Assembly: GCF_036090055.1 (NCBI RefSeq)
Contig: NZ_CP107970.1
Coordinates: 2,606,501 to 2,670,500, forward strand
DNA from: Nocardioides sp. NBC_00368
GTDB taxonomy: Bacteria; Actinomycetota; Actinomycetes; Propionibacteriales; Nocardioidaceae
DNA: 64,000 nt
Direction of reading: 5' to 3'
The position numbers were made by a program, and so were the translations under genes. A model generated the notes under the pieces. That model was not told the origin of the DNA, ran no database searches, and worked only from the letters and a program-made list of their open reading frames with translations. This document shows positions 14,705 to 23,875 of the stretch, one piece after another. Within the stretch, counting starts at the first letter, position 1. Each line of letters starts with the position of its first letter.

Positions 14705-16807
14705 TCAGTCCTTGGGAGCGACGATCGAGCCGTCAGCACCGAAGGCCGGCAGATTCCTCGGCGGGTCGATGCCCTTGATCGCGGCCTTGTCGGGCCGGAC
14801 CACGGCTCCACCCTCCTCGATCCCGTAGAGCGACTCCCACAGCTTGCGTACGGAATCACCCACCGCGCCGGAGCCGGTGCCACCTTGGGAGATGGTCATG
14901 ATGATGACGTACTTCTTGTTGTACGTCGCCACCCAGCCGGTCGTCTGCTTGCCGGTGACCTCGGCGGTGCCGGTCTTGCCGCGCACCTTCACCTCGTCGA
15001 GCGGGAACCCGCCGAACTTCCAGGCCAGGGTGCCGGTGCGCGTGGTGCCGAGCAGCGCCTCGTTGACGTAGTCGATGCTCTTGGCCGACATCTTGACCTT
15101 GCCCGCGACCTTCGGGTCGATCTTCTCGACGACGGTGCCGTCGCCGCTGACGACCGCCTTCCCGATCCTCGGCTCGAAGAGGGTGCCGCCGTTGGCGAGG
15201 GACGCGTAGGCGCGGGCCAGCTGGATCGGGGTGACCATCGTGTCGCCCTGGCCGATCGAGAAGTTCACCGCGTCGCCGGTGCGGTAGTAGTTGCCCTCGA
15301 TGCAGAACTCGTGGGCGAACAGCTGCAGGAACGAGGACGGCGCGTTCTTCTTCTCGTCCATCCGGCAGTAGTAGCCCTTCATGGCCTGGTAGTACTCGGC
15401 CTTCCACTTCCGGTCCGCGATCCGTCCCGCCGACTCCCCTGGCAGGTCGATGCCGGTGCGCTTGCCGAAGCCGAACGCCTTGGCGGTCTCTACCAGCGGG
15501 TCCTTGGCGTTGACGTTCGCCGGGTTCGAGCCGTACTTCCTCCAGTAGTCGACCGCGACCCGGTAGAAGAACGTGTTGCAGGAGACCTGGAGCGCCTGGG
15601 CGAAGTCGATGTAGCCGTAGGGTGCCGACTCGTAGTTCTTGAACCAGCGGTTGCCCACCTGGAGCCCGCTGGAGCAGTCGAGGCGGCTGTCGCGGTTGTA
15701 GCCGTTGTTGAGCGCGCCGACCGTCATGAACGGCTTCCATGTCGACCCGGGCGCGAACTGGCCCTGCGTCGCCCGGGGCAGCAGCGGGTAGCCCGCCTTC
15801 TCGGAGTAGAGCCGGTCGAGCTGCTTCTGGGTGATCCCGCCGACCCACTCCTCGGGGTCGTACGTCGGCTGGTTCGCCATCGCGACCAGCCGGCCCGTCT
15901 GCGCCTCCATGACCACGACCGAGCCGGAGTCGGCCTCGAAGTTGCGTCCGGTGATCTTGTCGAAGGTGCCGCGCGCGGTCTCGATCGACTCGGCCAGCAG
16001 CTTCTCCGCGCGCCCTTGCACCTTGGCGTCGATGCTGGTCACCAGCGTGTCGCCGGGCTGGGAGGCGACCGAGTCGCCGCGGCCGATCTCACGACCGAGC
16101 GAGTCGACGGTGACGGTGTCGTAGCCGGGCATCCCGCGCAGCCACTGGTCGTACTCCTTCTCGACCCCGGACCGCCCCACCATCGAGGTGTTGTTGAGCG
16201 ACTCGTCGCCGCGCTCCCTGGCGTTGTCGTTCTCGTCCTCGGTGATCGGGGACAGATAGCCGAGCACGCCGGCGGCGTTGATGCCGTAGGGGCTCGGGTA
16301 GGAGCGCAACGTCTGCTTCTCGGCGACCACCCCGGGGAAGTCCTCGGGCTGCTCGAGGATGCGCAGCGCGGTCGACTCGGAGACATCGGTGGCGATCGGC
16401 ACCGGCTGGTAGCGGGTGCCGGACCAGCTGCCGATCGCCTCGTTCTGCTTCTTCGGGGACACGTCCACCGCCTTGGCGACGCGCTCCATCAGCGTCTTGC
16501 GGTCGTCGTCCTCGAGCCCGTCGAGCACGCTCTGGTCGAGGCTGACCACCCAGGCCGAGCGGTTGGTCACCATCGGCCGGCCCTGGGCGTCGACGATGAT
16601 CCCGCGCACCGGCTGGCGCACGATCTCCCGCTTGGACTGCGAGGCCGCGGCCGCCTGATAGGCGTCGCCGTGGCGAACCTGCAGGTAGAAGAGCCTGACC
16701 CCGAGCGTGGCCAGGAGCGAGAAGACGAGCGCCTGGATCACGATCAGCCGCAGGCGGCTCACCTGGGCGGTGGAGGGTCGCGCGCCCGAAGACCTGCCCA
16801 ACGCCAT
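14705..16807 (-). CDS. mrdA: Penicillin-binding protein 2 (elongasome transpeptidase)
   Basis: A 700-aa class B PBP. It has a short cytoplasmic N-terminus, one transmembrane helix (about 20-42), a dimerisation domain and a transpeptidase domain. Active-site motifs are STWK (about residue 355), SCN (about 410) and KTG in VRGKTGTAEV (about 610). It cross-links peptidoglycan made by RodA. The gene starts 1 bp after the mreD stop, so translation is coupled. The order mreC-mreD-mrdA-rodA is standard. Confidence 0.95.
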   Translation of the reverse strand: MALGRSSGARPSTAQVSRLRLIVIQALVFSLLATLGVRLFYLQVRHGDAYQAAAASQSKREIVRQPVRGIIVDAQGRPMVTNRSAWVVSLDQSVLDGLEDDDRKTLMERVAKAVDVSPKKQNEAIGSWSGTRYQPVPIATDVSESTALRILEQPEDFPGVVAEKQTLRSYPSPYGINAAGVLGYLSPITEDENDNARERGDESLNNTSMVGRSGVEKEYDQWLRGMPGYDTVTVDSLGREIGRGDSVASQPGDTLVTSIDAKVQGRAEKLLAESIETARGTFDKITGRNFEADSGSVVVMEAQTGRLVAMANQPTYDPEEWVGGITQKQLDRLYSEKAGYPLLPRATQGQFAPGSTWKPFMTVGALNNGYNRDSRLDCSSGLQVGNRWFKNYESAPYGYIDFAQALQVSCNTFFYRVAVDYWRKYGSNPANVNAKDPLVETAKAFGFGKRTGIDLPGESAGRIADRKWKAEYYQAMKGYYCRMDEKKNAPSSFLQLFAHEFCIEGNYYRTGDAVNFSIGQGDTMVTPIQLARAYASLANGGTLFEPRIGKAVVSGDGTVVEKIDPKVAGKVKMSAKSIDYVNEALLGTTRTGTLAWKFGGFPLDEVKVRGKTGTAEVTGKQTTGWVATYNKKYVIIMTISQGGTGSGAVGDSVRKLWESLYGIEEGGAVVRPDKAAIKGIDPPRNLPAFGADGSIVAPKD

Positions 16808-16808
16808 C

Positions 16809-17348
16809 TCAGAGATCCCCCTTGCCCAGCAGCCACAGCATCGCCGGGATCACCAGCGGTGCGAGCAGCAGGTCGTAGGCCACGCTGATCGCCACGGTCG
16901 GCAGGAGCGTCAGCGGCGCCTCACCGAGGATCAGGCCGCTGACCGCGAAGATGCTGACGCCGATGAACGCGCAGGTGGCCACCGTGGCCATCACCGTCAG
17001 CACGTTGGGCCGGCCCTGGCCGTTCTCGATGCTGCTCTCGCGTACGCGACCGGCGACGTAGCCGACGATGAGCAGCGCGAGCGCCCACCGGCCGGCGGTG
17101 TGGTCGGCGGGAGGTGCCAGATCGAGGAGTACGCCGGCGGCGAACCCGGTCACCAGCGCGGCCTGCCCGCCGCGGGTGAGCGCGACCGCGAGGACGACCA
17201 GCAGCGCCAGGTCGGGGGTGATGCCGCGGATCGCGAAGGCCGGCGCGACGCTCAGCTGGAGGACGATGGCGATGATGATCAGCAGGCCGACCAGGACGTT
17301 GCGCAGCACCGGTCCGGTGCCCGAGGCCCGGGCTTCCATCTCACTCAT
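16809..17348 (-). CDS. mreD: Rod shape-determining protein MreD
   Basis: A 179-aa integral membrane protein with five to six hydrophobic helices and the typical ITPDLALLVVLAVAL segment. It forms part of the MreBCD elongation complex, probably as a scaffold in the membrane. The ATG at 17348 overlaps the mreC stop in an ATGA arrangement, and the stop is 1 bp from the mrdA start. Confidence 0.92.
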   Translation of the reverse strand: MSEMEARASGTGPVLRNVLVGLLIIIAIVLQLSVAPAFAIRGITPDLALLVVLAVALTRGGQAALVTGFAAGVLLDLAPPADHTAGRWALALLIVGYVAGRVRESSIENGQGRPNVLTVMATVATCAFIGVSIFAVSGLILGEAPLTLLPTVAISVAYDLLLAPLVIPAMLWLLGKGDL

Positions 17349-18370
17349 CGCAGCTCTCCTTCCGGCGTGACCACGGCGCGGTCGCTCATGGTGTCGCCCG
17401 GCACCACCACACCGACGACGTCGAGCGAGCCGAAGTCGACGTAGGGCTTGATCCGGACCGTCCGCGAGGAGTCGCGGACGCTCGCGAAGGTGTCGGTGAC
17501 CTCCCCGATCGGCAGCCCGGAGACGTACGGAGCCGCCCGGCCGTCACCCCAGGTGATCACCGTCTCGCCCTTGAGCGGGGCGGCGGTCTGGTCGACGAGC
17601 TCGAGGGTCAGCAGGCCGGAGTCGGAGCCGCCGGCGACCACGCCGGAGCCCCGGACCGTGCCGACCTGGCCCGATTTCTGGCCGCTGCGGTCGGCGCCGC
17701 CGACCCGGCCGCCGACGACCGAGGCGGCGTCGACGATCAGCAGGACGGTGGCGCTGGTCTTGGTCACGCGCAGCACCCGGCCGACCAGGCCGTCGCCGGT
17801 CACGACCGACATGTCGGACCTGATCCCGGCGGCGCTGCCGGCGTCGATGGTGACGGTGCGGTTGAAGGTCTGGGCGGGGCCGTAGGCGGTGACCCGTGCC
17901 GGCACCAGGGCGTAGCCGAGGTCCTCGGCGGCACGGGTGATCGACTCGTACTCGGCGAGCTTGGCGCGGCCGTACTCGGTGACCTCGACCTGGCGGCGAA
18001 GGGTGGCGTTCTCCGCCTCCAGCTTCGCGATCCGGCTGCGGAAGTCGTCACGGCTGTCGAACCACTCCGGGATCCCGGTGAACGGGCGGGCCACCATCGC
18101 GGCACCGGTCTCCAGCGGGGAGAGCACCTCGCCGACCGCGGTGCGGGCCGGCTCCAGGACGGGGGTCTGGTCGAGGGTGGCCAGGGTCGCGCAGCACAGG
18201 ACCAGCGCGATCAGCCAGGAGCGCTTCGGGCCACCGCCACCGGCGCTCGTCTCGAGGCTGCCGCGGCGGTTGAGCCTCTCCCGCGGCGTACGAACCATGG
18301 GTTTGGAGCCTTTGCGCTGTTCCAGCCCCTTGCGCAGACGTTCGCTGGGGCGGGGGCTCAGCAACGACAC
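17345..18370 (-). CDS. mreC: Rod shape-determining protein MreC
   Basis: A 341-aa bitopic protein. It has a basic cytoplasmic tail of about 48 residues, one transmembrane helix (about 50-66), a coiled coil (about 105-140, with RIAKLEAENATLRRQVE) and a beta-barrel periplasmic domain with TVTIDAGSAAGIRSDMSVV. It links MreB, PBP2 and RodA. The GTG start at 18370 lies directly after the mreB stop with GGAGA upstream. The C-terminus overlaps mreD by 4 nt. Confidence 0.93.
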   Translation of the reverse strand: MSLLSPRPSERLRKGLEQRKGSKPMVRTPRERLNRRGSLETSAGGGGPKRSWLIALVLCCATLATLDQTPVLEPARTAVGEVLSPLETGAAMVARPFTGIPEWFDSRDDFRSRIAKLEAENATLRRQVEVTEYGRAKLAEYESITRAAEDLGYALVPARVTAYGPAQTFNRTVTIDAGSAAGIRSDMSVVTGDGLVGRVLRVTKTSATVLLIVDAASVVGGRVGGADRSGQKSGQVGTVRGSGVVAGGSDSGLLTLELVDQTAAPLKGETVITWGDGRAAPYVSGLPIGEVTDTFASVRDSSRTVRIKPYVDFGSLDVVGVVVPGDTMSDRAVVTPEGELR

Positions 18371-18371
18371 G

Positions 18372-19397
<1,026 letters not shown>

Positions 19398-19682
19398 ACG
19401 TCCTCGCGTTCCCGGGGCACCGCGTCGGGGATCCGTGCTACAGGATGCGGGCCCTGCCGACGAGGCTACGAAGGTCCGAGCCTCAAACCGGAGAGGCTCG
19501 CCGAAACCGCAACGATACGGGGTGCTCCCGCGGGACCGAACCAGGGGATGCCTGTGTTCACCGGGTGTTGCGGAACGGCTCACGGAGGCCGGTGAAGTGC
19601 TGGTCTCGACACCGGCCCCGGGTCACCGTCAGGAGGTCACCAGCCGTCCGTAGTCGGGCAGTCCGGCGTCGGTCGCGAACGC
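19398..19682. other. Upstream region of mreB
   Basis: About 285 bases with no supported gene. It presumably holds the mreBCD-mrdA-rodA promoter. Candidate -10 sequences on the minus strand (TAGCCT near 19460-19465) lack a convincing -35. A short minus-strand frame that ends at about 19636 looks faintly protein-like but matches nothing I know. Confidence 0.35.
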
Positions 19683-19900
19683 GTGCGCCAGGCCACGGCC
19701 GCGGCGAATCCGGAGGCGTCGCTCGCGGCCGCGATGAGGCCGATCCTGGAGACGTACGCCTCCAGGTTTCCGCACACCGTGGCGGCCTTATCCGAGACCG
19801 AGGAGTCAGGAGACCAGGACAACGCGCTCGGCTACGGGATCGAGCGGATCCTCGACGGGGTCGCCTCGCTGATGTCGTGGCGGCACTGGCCGTCGGATCG
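19683..19900 (+). pseudogene. Remnant resembling the C-terminal half of a TetR-family regulator
   Basis: In frame from about 19683, the translation PILETYASRFPHTVAAL ... ALGYGIERILDGVASLM matches the ligand-domain end of TetR/AcrR regulators. No HTH domain lies upstream in any frame, and no native stop follows, because the frame runs into a terminator hairpin and then antisense to ndk. It is best read as a gene scrap truncated at both ends. Confidence 0.45.
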
Positions 19901-19909
19901 GAAATGGGA

Positions 19910-19940
19910 GATCGCGCCGGTAGAAGCCACCGGCGCGATC
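19910..19940. terminator. 12-bp perfect hairpin between mreB and ndk
   Basis: GATCGCGCCGGT (19910-19921) pairs with ACCGGCGCGATC (19929-19940) across a 7-nt loop. It is probably a bidirectional terminator. Confidence 0.6.
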
Positions 19941-19961
19941 TTCGGGGTCAGGCGCTCCGCG

Positions 19962-19988
19962 CTTCGCGCGGTCACTCCCTCGCTCGGC
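19962..19988. repeat. 27-bp dispersed repeat, copy downstream of ndk
   Basis: CTTCGCGCGGTCACTCCCTC continuing GCTCGGC. It is 26/27 identical to 24142-24168, inside the MocR coding sequence. The flanking CTCCGC is also shared. Confidence 0.8.
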
Positions 19989-19990
19989 GC

Positions 19991-20015
19991 GACCGGACGA
20001 GCAAGCTCGCCGGTC
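19991..20015 (-). terminator. Hairpin downstream of ndk
   Basis: GACCGG-A-CGAGC and GCTCGCCGGTC form an 11-bp stem with one bulged A and an AA loop, 19 bases beyond the ndk stop. Confidence 0.6.
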
Positions 20016-20033
20016 GACCTCGCTCCAGTCGTC

Positions 20034-20438
20034 TCAGGCGCCGAACCAGAGCTTGATCTCGCGGTCGGCCGACTCGGGCGAGTCGGAGCCGTGGACGAGG
20101 TTCTCGCGGTTGGAGAGGGAGAAGTCGCCACGGATGGTGCCCGGCGCGGCCTTGCGGCCGTCGGTGGCACCGTTGAGCGCACGGACGACCTCGATCGCCT
20201 CGTCGCCCTCGAGAACGGCGGCGACGAGCGGGCCGGAGGTGACGAAGTCGCGCAGCGGCGGGTACCACGGCTGCTCGACGTGCTCGGCGTAGTGCTCGTC
20301 GGCCATACCCGCGTCGATGGTGCGGTGCTCCAGTTTCACGATCGAGAGGCCCTTGGCCTCGTAGCGGGACAGGATCTCCCCCACCAGGCCCCGGCGAACG
20401 GCGTCGGGCTTCAGGATCACGAACGTGCGCTGCGTCAT
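20034..20438 (-). CDS. ndk: Nucleoside diphosphate kinase
   Basis: A 134-aa cytosolic enzyme that transfers the gamma phosphate between nucleoside triphosphates and diphosphates through phospho-His116 (ENLVHGSDS). The start TFVILKPDAVRRGLVG and the NGATDGRKAAPGTIRGDF segment are canonical. ATG 20438 gives the family N-terminus; the open frame upstream has no homology. It diverges from tex. Its position between folC and mreB is conserved in actinobacteria, although tex and three other genes intervene here. Confidence 0.95.
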   Translation of the reverse strand: MTQRTFVILKPDAVRRGLVGEILSRYEAKGLSIVKLEHRTIDAGMADEHYAEHVEQPWYPPLRDFVTSGPLVAAVLEGDEAIEVVRALNGATDGRKAAPGTIRGDFSLSNRENLVHGSDSPESADREIKLWFGA

Positions 20439-20536
20439 GGGGCTGAGCGTATCGGGGAGGGCCGGTCCGGGCACGTTCGGGCCCGTCGGGGCTGCGCCTT
20501 CTCGGCCTGGGCTGAAACCATGTCGGTGGCATGCGG

Positions 20537-20542
20537 CAGGAT
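20537..20542 (+). promoter_or_regulatory. -10 box for leaderless tex mRNA
   Basis: CAGGAT lies 8 nt before the GTG start at 20551, without a Shine-Dalgarno. Confidence 0.45.
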
Positions 20543-20550
20543 GGCGCCCC

Positions 20551-22968
20551 GTGACAGCAACTCCATCAGCACCGACCCTCGCAGACTCGATGGCCAGCAT
20601 CCCGGCCCGCATCGCCGAAGATCTCGGAGTGCGCCCCGCGCAGGTGACCGCCGCGGTCGCCCTGCTCGACGAGGGCTCGACGGTGCCGTTCATCGCGCGC
20701 TACCGCAAGGAGGTCACCGGCGGCCTCGATGACGCCCAGCTGCGTACGCTGCAGGAGCGCCTCGGCTACCTGCGCGACCTGGAGGAGCGGCGTGCCGCCG
20801 TGCTCGCCGAGATCGCGAAGCAGGACAAGCTCACCCCCGAGCTGCAGGCCTCGATCCTCGCCGCCGACACCAAGGCGCGGCTCGAGGACATCTACCTGCC
20901 GTTCAAGCCGAAGCGGCGTACGAAGGCGATGATCGCCCGCGAGAACGGGCTCGAGCCGCTCGCCGACGGGCTGCTCGGCGACCCGTCGCAGGACCCGACC
21001 GTGGTGGCCGAGGGCTTCCTCGGCGAGAACGTCCCCGACGCGAAGGCCGCGCTCGACGGCGCTCGCGCGATCCTGGTCGAGCGGTTCGGCGAGGACGCCG
21101 ACCTGATCGGCACGCTCCGCGAGCGGATGTGGAAGCAGGGCCGCCTGGTCACCCGCGTCCGCGAGGGCCGCGAGAACGATCCGGCCGCGGCGAAGTTCTC
21201 CGACTACTTCGACTTCTCGGAGTCCTACGCATCGTTGCCTTCGCACCGCACCCTCGCCGTGCTGCGCGCCGAGAAGGAGGAGGCGCTCGACGTCACCCTG
21301 TCGCCCTACGCCGAGGAGCCGGAGCCGGGCGAGGTGACCGACTACGAGCGCTCGATCGCGGCGCGCTTCGGGATCGTCGACTCCGGCCGTCCGGCCGACA
21401 AGTGGCTGGCCGAGACGGTGCGGTGGGCGTGGCGTACGCGGATCCTCTTCCGTCTCGAGCTCGACATGCGCACCCGGATCCGCACCGCCGCCGAGGAGGC
21501 CGCGATCGCGGTCTTCGCCGACAACCTGCGCGACCTGCTGCTGGCCGCGCCGGCCGGCACGCGGGCGACGATGGGGCTCGACCCGGGCATCCGCACGGGC
21601 GTCAAGGTGGCCGTCGTGGACGCGACCGGCAAGGTGGTCGACACCTCGACGGTCTACCCGCACGAGCCGCGACGCGACTGGGACGGATCGCTGGCGACGC
21701 TCGCGAAGCTGGCCAAGAAGCACTCGGTCGACCTGATCGCGATCGGCAACGGCACCGCCTCGCGCGAGACCGACAAGCTCGCCGCCGACCTGCTGAAGCT
21801 GCTCCCGGACCTGAAGATGACCAAGGTGATGGTCTCCGAGGCCGGCGCCTCGGTCTACTCCGCCTCGGCCTACGCCTCCTCCGAGCTGCCGGACCTCGAC
21901 GTGTCCCTGCGCGGAGCGGTGTCGATCGCCCGCCGTCTGCAGGACCCGCTCGCCGAGCTGGTGAAGATCGAGCCGAAGTCGATCGGCGTTGGGCAATACC
22001 AGCACGACCTGCCCGAATACGGACTGTCCAAGTCGCTCGACGCCGTCGTCGAAGACTGCGTGAACGGCGTCGGTGTCGACCTCAACACCGCGTCGGCTCC
22101 CCTGCTGCGCCGGGTCTCGGGGATCACCGAGTCGCTCGCCTCGGCGATCGTCGCCCATCGCGATGCCAACGGCCCGTTCCGGACCCGTCGCGAGCTCACC
22201 AAGGTGGCACGGCTCGGTCCGAAGGCGTTCGAGCAGGCGGCCGGCTTCCTCCGGATCCGCGGCGGCGACGACCCGCTCGACATGTCCGGCGTGCACCCGG
22301 AGGCCTATCCGGTGGTGAACCGCATCCTGGACAAGGCGTCGGCGGACATCGGGTCCCTGATCGGCAACACCTCTGCGCTGAAGTCGTTGAAGCCGTCGGA
22401 GTTCGTCGACGAGAAGTTCGGTCTGCCGACGGTCACCGACATCCTCGCCGAGCTCGAGAAGCCCGGCCGCGACCCGCGCCCGGAGTTCCGCACGGCCACG
22501 TTCTCCGACTCGGTGCACGTGATCGCCGACCTGCGTCCCGGCATGGTCCTGGAGGGCACCGTCACCAACGTGGCCGCCTTCGGCGCCTTCGTCGACATCG
22601 GCGTCCACCAGGACGGCCTGGTCCACATCTCCGCGATGTCGGACAAGTTCGTCGAGGACCCGCGCGACGTGGTCCGCTCCGGTGACGTGGTGCGCGTGAA
22701 GGTCCTGGAGGTCGACGAGGCCCGCAAGCGGATCTCGCTCACCCTCCGGCTCAGCGACGACGCGCCGTCCGGCGCACCCGCGAAGGGCGAGTCCGGCTCG
22801 GGTCGCCCCGGTGGCCAGCGCGGCCAGGGCAAGGGCGGCGGCAAGGGCGGCGGCAAGGGCGGCGGGCGTCCGGGTGGCAACCGCGGCGGTCAGGGCGGCG
22901 GCCGCGGCTCGTCGGCTCCGGCCAACAGCGCCATGGCCGACGCGCTGCGGCGCGCGGGGCTCAGCTGA
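20551..22968 (+). CDS. tex: Tex family RNA-binding transcriptional accessory protein
   Basis: An 805-aa Tex protein. In order it has an N-terminal HTH-like/Tex domain (TVPFIARYRKEVTGGLDD near residue 55), an RNase-H-like YqgF domain (MGLDPGIRTGVKVAVVD near 345), a helix-hairpin-helix domain (NTASAPLLRRVSGI ... AIVAHRDANGPFRTRREL near 515) and an S1 RNA-binding domain (about 663-735, GTVTNVAAFGAFVDIGVHQDGLVHIS). A Gly/Lys/Arg-rich tail carries a KGGG tandem (12-bp DNA unit, about 22828-22865). Tex proteins act in transcription and RNA turnover. GTG 20551 is preferred because a -10-like CAGGAT is 8 nt upstream and the family N-terminus follows. Confidence 0.93.
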   Translation: MTATPSAPTLADSMASIPARIAEDLGVRPAQVTAAVALLDEGSTVPFIARYRKEVTGGLDDAQLRTLQERLGYLRDLEERRAAVLAEIAKQDKLTPELQASILAADTKARLEDIYLPFKPKRRTKAMIARENGLEPLADGLLGDPSQDPTVVAEGFLGENVPDAKAALDGARAILVERFGEDADLIGTLRERMWKQGRLVTRVREGRENDPAAAKFSDYFDFSESYASLPSHRTLAVLRAEKEEALDVTLSPYAEEPEPGEVTDYERSIAARFGIVDSGRPADKWLAETVRWAWRTRILFRLELDMRTRIRTAAEEAAIAVFADNLRDLLLAAPAGTRATMGLDPGIRTGVKVAVVDATGKVVDTSTVYPHEPRRDWDGSLATLAKLAKKHSVDLIAIGNGTASRETDKLAADLLKLLPDLKMTKVMVSEAGASVYSASAYASSELPDLDVSLRGAVSIARRLQDPLAELVKIEPKSIGVGQYQHDLPEYGLSKSLDAVVEDCVNGVGVDLNTASAPLLRRVSGITESLASAIVAHRDANGPFRTRRELTKVARLGPKAFEQAAGFLRIRGGDDPLDMSGVHPEAYPVVNRILDKASADIGSLIGNTSALKSLKPSEFVDEKFGLPTVTDILAELEKPGRDPRPEFRTATFSDSVHVIADLRPGMVLEGTVTNVAAFGAFVDIGVHQDGLVHISAMSDKFVEDPRDVVRSGDVVRVKVLEVDEARKRISLTLRLSDDAPSGAPAKGESGSGRPGGQRGQGKGGGKGGGKGGGRPGGNRGGQGGGRGSSAPANSAMADALRRAGLS

Positions 22969-23029
22969 GCTGACGGTTCCTTCGTCAGGGCTCACCGGCG
23001 CGCCGAGGTCCGCTGAGTCCCCTTCATTC

Positions 23030-23107
23030 ACCGAGTTACCTCGGTGGAGTCGCGCCTCCTTCGTGGAACTCCACGAAGGAGGCGTGCGCTGACCGAGCTA
23101 CCTCGGT
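23030..23107. repeat. Clustered palindromic repeat, locus 1
   Basis: Two copies of the 16-bp palindrome ACCGAGTTACCTCGGT (23030-23045; 23092-23107 with C for T) flank a perfect 15-bp-arm hairpin (23053-23067 and 23070-23084, core CTTCGTGGA). The second copy supplies the stop codon of the minus-strand gene. The same layout recurs at 50158-50268. Confidence 0.85.
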
Positions 23108-23802
23108 GACCATTCCGCGGCCCCGAGCCCGGCAGCCCGACGCACCACATCCTCCGGCACCGGCCCGGTCGCATCCTCGGAGGTGACCGGGGCGCCGGCG
23201 ACGCGGTGGATCGGGATCACGCCGGCCCAGATCCCGGCCTCGATGTCCTCAGGATCGTCGATCGGGCCCTCGGCTCGCGCCTTCATCGACGCCTCCGCGA
23301 GCGGGAGGGCGAGCACGGCGGTCGCGGCGAGCTCCTTACGGGTCGCCGGGCGCAGGGTCGCCCAGCGGCCGGGGATCATCTGGTCGACGACCAGCGCGAG
23401 CGCGTGCTCACGCTCCTCCGGACCCTCCACCAGGCGAGGGCGGCCGATGACCACGGCCGAGCGGTAGTTCATCGAGTGATGGAACCCGCTGCGCGCCGCG
23501 ACCAGGCCGTCGAGCTCGGTGATCGTCACGCACACGTCGCGCTCCAGCGCCCGCCCGAGCCAGCCGGCGGCCACCGACCCGTGCAGATAGAGCGAACCGC
23601 CCTCGTCCGGGCCGTCCAGATCGAAGCCGTACGCCGTGGGCAGGACGACCGGGTGGGCGTCCTCCCCCGACCCGACGGTGACGCCCAGGTGGGCGACGAG
23701 AGCATCGCCGAGAAAGGCGTGGAGGCGCTCACGGTCGGTGAGGGCGCGGTTCTTGCCGCGGCTGATCCGGGTGCGTGGGGTGGGTGACAACGTCGTGCTC
23801 AT
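23098..23802 (-). CDS. Pyridoxamine 5'-phosphate oxidase family protein (flavin-binding split barrel)
   Basis: A 234-aa protein of the FMN-binding split-barrel superfamily. The core HAFLGDALVAHLGVT ... VVLPTAYGFD, then GSLYLHGSVAAGWL and VCVTITELDGLVAARSGFHHSMNYRSAVVIGRPRLV, is typical of the PNPOx-like subgroup often found beside MocR regulators. It may oxidise B6 vitamers or bind heme or F420; this cannot be decided here. ATG 23802 has CAGGAT 6 nt upstream (leaderless) and replaces a 54-codon open extension. The stop TAG lies inside the palindrome ACCGAGCTACCTCGGT. Confidence 0.85.
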   Translation of the reverse strand: MSTTLSPTPRTRISRGKNRALTDRERLHAFLGDALVAHLGVTVGSGEDAHPVVLPTAYGFDLDGPDEGGSLYLHGSVAAGWLGRALERDVCVTITELDGLVAARSGFHHSMNYRSAVVIGRPRLVEGPEEREHALALVVDQMIPGRWATLRPATRKELAATAVLALPLAEASMKARAEGPIDDPEDIEAGIWAGVIPIHRVAGAPVTSEDATGPVPEDVVRRAAGLGAAEWSPR

Positions 23803-23823
23803 GGCACCATCCTGGTAGCGAAG

Positions 23824-23870
23824 TGGCCTACTCGCACGGGCCAATTCCGATCGACTTTGACAGGCCATTC
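23824..23870. promoter_or_regulatory. Putative MocR operator between divergent genes
   Basis: The 73-bp divergent spacer holds two direct GGCCA-containing half-sites, GGGCCAATTC (23838-23847) and AGGCCATTC (23862-23870), and an inverted TGGCC (23824-23828). PdxR-type regulators bind direct plus inverted repeats of this kind. The sites overlap the promoters of both genes. Confidence 0.5.
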
Positions 23871-23875
23871 GAACG

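Noticed and set aside
13475..16888. A plus-strand open frame of about 1137 codons
   Set aside because: It is antisense to rodA and mrdA, whose SEDS and PBP motifs are unambiguous.
22828..22865. Possible minisatellite or CRISPR-like repeat (GGCAAGGGCGGC units)
   Set aside because: The repeats are in-frame codons of the Gly/Lys tail of Tex and have no spacers. No CRISPR array was seen in the window.
20566..23031. An 821-codon minus-strand open frame
   Set aside because: It is antisense to tex and has an Asp/Arg/Gly-biased composition typical of shadow frames.
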